Source of the DNA: Prevotella sp.
GTDB taxonomy: Bacteria > Bacteroidota > Bacteroidia > Bacteroidales > Bacteroidaceae
Direction of reading: 5' to 3'
NCBI GenBank assembly: GCA_017475005.1
Contig: JAFVGI010000024.1
Location: 59,373-123,372, forward strand
Length of the DNA stretch: 64,000 nucleotides
Position numbers and translations under genes: made by a program. The notes beneath the pieces were generated by a model, which was not told the DNA's origin, did not search any database, and was given only the letters and a program-made list of their open reading frames with translations. This document shows, in pieces, positions 61,547 through 64,000 of this stretch (its first letter is position 1; every line of letters begins with the position of its first letter).

Positions 61547-62140
61547 CTCTGTGCCACCGGTATCGTCACCACCAGGATTGGTGTTATCGTTGTTTCCGGT
61601 GCCACCTCCGGTGTCGCCACCATTGTCGTCACCGCCTCCACCACCTGGGGTGTCGCCGCTGTCGGGATCGACGTTGCCGTTGCCCTGCGTGATGTCTTCT
61701 TCCTCTTCCTCAACGACGTTACCGTTGTTGTCCACCTTCTGCCATGATACGGAGCTGGCAAACAACAGCGAATACTTCGGCGACACTGTGCAACCCAAGC
61801 GCGACTTGGCATTGTTTGCCTTTACGTCCTTTGCCTCGGCAGCCTTCTTCACTGTGCCGTCAGGGTTCAGCTCGTCCTTCACAGAACACTGGATGTTGGG
61901 ATAAACTGTCAGGAAGTCTGTGCCCAACTTGCAGCGGAAGCCACGAGCAGCCTCGCGCTGAACTACCTTCATGAACTTCGATACGCAGCCCGTCATCTCC
62001 TCCACAGAATAGGTATTGTCCTCGCAAGCCTCCTCGCAAAGTTCGTTGAAACTCAGTGTGCCATTAAATTTTGGCACAGCATACCAGGAGTGGGTACCAG
62101 TCTTGGTATTTTCCTTTACTCCATACTTGATTTTTGCCAT
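61541..62140 (-). CDS. HU-HIG type DNA-binding protein with Gly-rich C-terminal tail
   Basis: 199 residues. Seen: an HU-like domain (about 1-125; FNGTLSFNELCEEACEDNT, KVVQREAARGFRCKLGTDFL) of the Bacteroidota HU-HIG family (HU fused to a winged helix, Ig or Gly-rich motif), then VEEEEEDITQGN and a tail of Gly/Asp/Asn (GGGGGDDNGGDTGGGTGNND), ending GGTEN. Function unknown; DNA binding is inferred from the family. A 23-bp-period palindromic array begins 60 bp upstream of the ATG, and a TACCTTTT box (62170-62177, reverse strand) could be its -7 element. Convergent with GH29. Confidence 0.83.
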   Translation of the reverse strand: MAKIKYGVKENTKTGTHSWYAVPKFNGTLSFNELCEEACEDNTYSVEEMTGCVSKFMKVVQREAARGFRCKLGTDFLTVYPNIQCSVKDELNPDGTVKKAAEAKDVKANNAKSRLGCTVSPKYSLLFASSVSWQKVDNNGNVVEEEEEDITQGNGNVDPDSGDTPGGGGGDDNGGDTGGGTGNNDNTNPGGDDTGGTEN

Positions 62141-62200
62141 AATAGTAGAAATAAATTTGGTTAATAATTAAAAGGTATAAAAATCTGTCGTTTTTCGCGA

Positions 62201-62260
62201 AGTATACTTTAGCTGTCAGACAAAGTATACTTCAGCTGGCAGGTAAAGTATACTTCAGCT
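62201..62260. repeat. tandem array, exact 23-bp period, three copies of AGTATACTTyAGCT
   Basis: Cores begin at 62201, 62224 and 62247 and contain the perfect palindrome AAGTATACTT (first copy preceded by GCG). The spacers GTCAGACAA and GGCAGGTAA are related. If the -7 box is at 62170-62177, the array covers roughly -38 to -98 relative to the expected start, a typical place for activator sites. Confidence 0.9.
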
Positions 62261-62280
62261 AAAACGCAGGGAGATAATGC

Positions 62281-63159
62281 TTATTTGTAATTCCAGAAAC
62301 AGGTGCGTGTGTAACTGTGGCCATCAGATGGGTAAGTTGTTGTAGTCACACACTTCGTAGGACGCCCAACAGCGTCAAGTGTCCATGCATTTTCACCTGT
62401 TTTTGACTCTGAGCCATTGCTATAGCTATAAGACTGTACAAGGTTTGCTGTACTCTTACCAAGCAGTCCCATGTAAAAGAGTTCTGGTAGATATAAATCA
62501 TCCATATCTCCTCCCATCTGTGCCACTATTTGGAGCCCAGCTACATTGCCGACATTGGTATATGTATAGTTATATGGCCTGTCCATGTGAGCGAAGTCCT
62601 TTTCTTCTATGATATTTCCATTCTGCCATGTAAATATACCGCCAAAAGGATTCTTATCATCCTCTGTCATCGTTATCTTTGTCAAATGCCCATCAGAATC
62701 ATATTCATACGTCGAAACATTTTTTTTATCGCTGTCTGTATATCCTTCGGTACATGACTCAGCGAATCCGTTAGCGCCTATAGTGATAACGAATTCTTTC
62801 ACTCTTTCACTCCCACTTCTTTTACGACTAACAGTTACTTGCTTATCCGTATAAGATACTTCGTATTCTCTGACAGCTTCTAATTGATTATTAAAAAAAG
62901 ATTCTCTTTTTATTTTGGTTACGAAACCATCGGAGTTATAGGTAAGATACCAATTACTGTTATTTTCTTCTCCAAATGAACTCAGCAAGTTGTCACCGAA
63001 AACGCGCTTAGGACCCTGGAATTCGCCATATTCTGGTTGTGGTGTCGGTGGTACAGGAACAGGGTCATCACCATCGTCGCCACCGCCGCAGGCTGTGAAC
63101 ATTGTCATTCCGAAAACCAAGCCTAACATGAGGCTGAGATAATAAAAATTCTTTTTCAT
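62281..63159 (-). CDS. lipoprotein with repeated YDSDG-type beta motifs
   Basis: 292 residues. Seen: a signal with lipobox (MKKNFYYLSLMLGLVFGMTM, then FTAC), GGG-Asp and Pro-rich linker (DDPVPVPPTPQPE), then a beta-rich domain with repeats such as LTYNSDGFVTKIKR, YEYDSDGHLTKITM and WTLDAVGRPTKCVT, resembling DUF4595/RHS-like strands of Bacteroidota lipoproteins. Function unknown. Signal, linker and about 40 bp of upstream DNA are almost identical to those of the next lipoprotein gene (63202-63927), while the mature domains are unrelated. Confidence 0.8.
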   Translation of the reverse strand: MKKNFYYLSLMLGLVFGMTMFTACGGGDDGDDPVPVPPTPQPEYGEFQGPKRVFGDNLLSSFGEENNSNWYLTYNSDGFVTKIKRESFFNNQLEAVREYEVSYTDKQVTVSRKRSGSERVKEFVITIGANGFAESCTEGYTDSDKKNVSTYEYDSDGHLTKITMTEDDKNPFGGIFTWQNGNIIEEKDFAHMDRPYNYTYTNVGNVAGLQIVAQMGGDMDDLYLPELFYMGLLGKSTANLVQSYSYSNGSESKTGENAWTLDAVGRPTKCVTTTTYPSDGHSYTRTCFWNYK

Positions 63160-63201
63160 AGTTTGTTAAAGATTTAATTGTTAAACTTAAGGTTAGATAA
63201 A

Positions 63202-63927
63202 TTATTCTTTTTCAAAAGTGTTTTCTCCCATATCTGGCCAATCCTTAAGGACTAATTTGTCAGTACTTAAGCTAACGACTCCAGCTTTATCCCTTAACTT
63301 ACCATCGTCATATGTAAAAGTTAGGGTTCCATTAGAGTAAGTATAGTTGTATACCGCGTCTTCTTCCCACTGGTTGTTGTCATATTCTTGAATTCTAACT
63401 TTTCCATTAGAGTCGAACGTTAACGTCATAAAGTTATTGGTTCCCCAACCCAAAGTCCATTTTCCAATGAGTGAAGCACTTTCATTGGGGGCGTTTGGAG
63501 GCGTGTTTGGGGTTTCATCGACATATTTTCCAAAAGTGTTTTCTCCCATATCTGGCCAATCCTTAAGGACTAATTTGTCAGTACTTAAGCTAACGACTCC
63601 AGCTTTATCCCTTAACTTACCATCATCATATGTAAAAGTTAGGGTTCCATTAGAGTAAGTATAGTTGTATACCGCGTCTTCTTCCCACTGGTTGTTGTCA
63701 TATTCTTGAATTCTAACTTTTCCATTAGAGTCGAACGTTAATATCATAAAGCTATTAGTCCCCCAATCCAAAGTCCATTTTCCAATAAGTGTAGCACTTT
63801 CAGGTTGCGGTGTCGGTGGTACAGGAACAGGGTCATCACCATCGTCGTCACCACCGCAGGCAGTGAACATTGTCATTCCGAAAAACAAGCCAAACATAAG
63901 GCTGAGATAATAAAAATTCTTTTTCAT
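63202..63927 (-). CDS. lipoprotein with two near-identical lipocalin-like domains
   Basis: 241 residues. Seen: the same signal and linker as the neighbour, then two copies (about 45-135 and 150-240) of a domain beginning LIGKWTL.WGTN.FM.LTF, typical of lipocalin-like lipoproteins, and ending KDWPDMGENTF. The copies are joined by a Pro/Asn-rich link (DETPNTPPNAPNES). The corresponding 272-bp DNA copies are about 97% identical, so the duplication is recent. Probably co-transcribed with or independently driven from the duplicated 5' region. Function unknown. Confidence 0.85.
   Translation of the reverse strand: MKKNFYYLSLMFGLFFGMTMFTACGGDDDGDDPVPVPPTPQPESATLIGKWTLDWGTNSFMILTFDSNGKVRIQEYDNNQWEEDAVYNYTYSNGTLTFTYDDGKLRDKAGVVSLSTDKLVLKDWPDMGENTFGKYVDETPNTPPNAPNESASLIGKWTLGWGTNNFMTLTFDSNGKVRIQEYDNNQWEEDAVYNYTYSNGTLTFTYDDGKLRDKAGVVSLSTDKLVLKDWPDMGENTFEKE
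63213..63802 (-). repeat. direct duplication of about 272 bp (63213-63484 and 63531-63802), offset 318 bp
   Basis: The two copies differ at only about nine or ten positions by eye. The offset of 318 bp is a multiple of 3, so reading frame is kept and domain number could change by recombination. Confidence 0.92.
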
Positions 63928-64000
63928 TGTTTGTTAATATTTAATTGTTAAACTTAAGGTTAGATAAATTATTGTTTGGTATTTATTAGGCACGCAAAAA
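63928..64000 (-). promoter_or_regulatory. 5' region of the two-domain lipoprotein, copied from or to 63160-63205
   Basis: The 48 bp before this ATG are nearly the same as those before the neighbouring lipoprotein (shared run includes TTAATTGTTAAACTTAAGGT). No exact TAnnTTTG box; TAAGTTTA in the shared part is the closest. Confidence 0.6.

Overview
The window is about 64 kb of chromosome from a member of the Bacteroidales, most likely a Prevotella-type organism. Three things support this. Recognisable promoters have the Bacteroidota form TTTG-N18-21-TAnnTTTG rather than the sigma70 form. There is a type IX secretion pair (porU, porV). Many families are Bacteroidota-restricted (DUF6261, HU-HIG, DUF2723, DUF4468, DUF4450, a Porin_10-like barrel). 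No rRNA, tRNA, phage, insertion sequence or CRISPR array was recognised.

Layout. 1-3.4 kb: leftward Rnf operon (RseC-like, rnfB, rnfC, partial rnfD). 3.6-11 kb: rightward run of a pseudouridine synthase, a DUF4468 protein, a small membrane protein, an outer-membrane barrel, queC and a GH31 glycosidase. 11-17 kb: accessory stretch with a DUF6261 protein with a Gly/Asn tail, a 41-bp palindromic tandem array, a 45-residue ORF coupled to a beta-helix surface protein, and a HEPN/MNT pair. 17.1-29.4 kb: a leftward run of nine closely packed genes read as one operon (ftsY, rimO, HU, membrane-anchored HU, lon, tgt, lptG-type permease, DUF2723 protein, polysaccharide deacetylase), with a consensus promoter at one end and a hairpin terminator at the other. 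29.5-31 kb: a BASS transporter and a NUDIX hydrolase, convergent. 31-39 kb: rightward etfB-etfA-acyl-CoA dehydrogenase-antiporter-MerR-HIT-manA. 39-44.7 kb: leftward FAH-family enzyme, porU, porV. 44.9-50.7 kb: leftward translation genes (rplM-rpsI-rpsB-tsf behind a structured leader; typA-TrmH-type methyltransferase). 50.8-61.4 kb: secreted polysaccharide functions (GH51, a CotH/dockerin protein, a lipoprotein, a DUF4450/six-hairpin enzyme, GH29 fucosidase). 61.5-64 kb: an HU-HIG protein with a Gly-rich tail and a 23-bp palindromic array, then two lipoproteins that share the same leader, one with an internal near-identical duplication.

How it fits together. Rnf and the EtfAB/acyl-CoA dehydrogenase set suggest ferredoxin/NADH and flavin-based electron handling in an anaerobe. 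PorU/PorV would process and anchor T9SS cargo, and the beta-helix protein has a plausible cargo C-terminus. The glycosidases point to arabinose-, fucose- and alpha-glycosidic plant polysaccharide breakdown, but no SusC/SusD pair lies in the window.

The most unusual signals are non-coding. (1) Seven-base tandem repeats whose units carry a stop codon sit over the 3' ends of many genes and in two places run through coding sequence. (2) A 31-32-bp inverted repeat occurs three times, each time between convergent genes. (3) Regular arrays of palindromes (41-bp and 23-bp period) lie just upstream of two unrelated proteins that both end in a Gly-rich tail finishing GGTEN.
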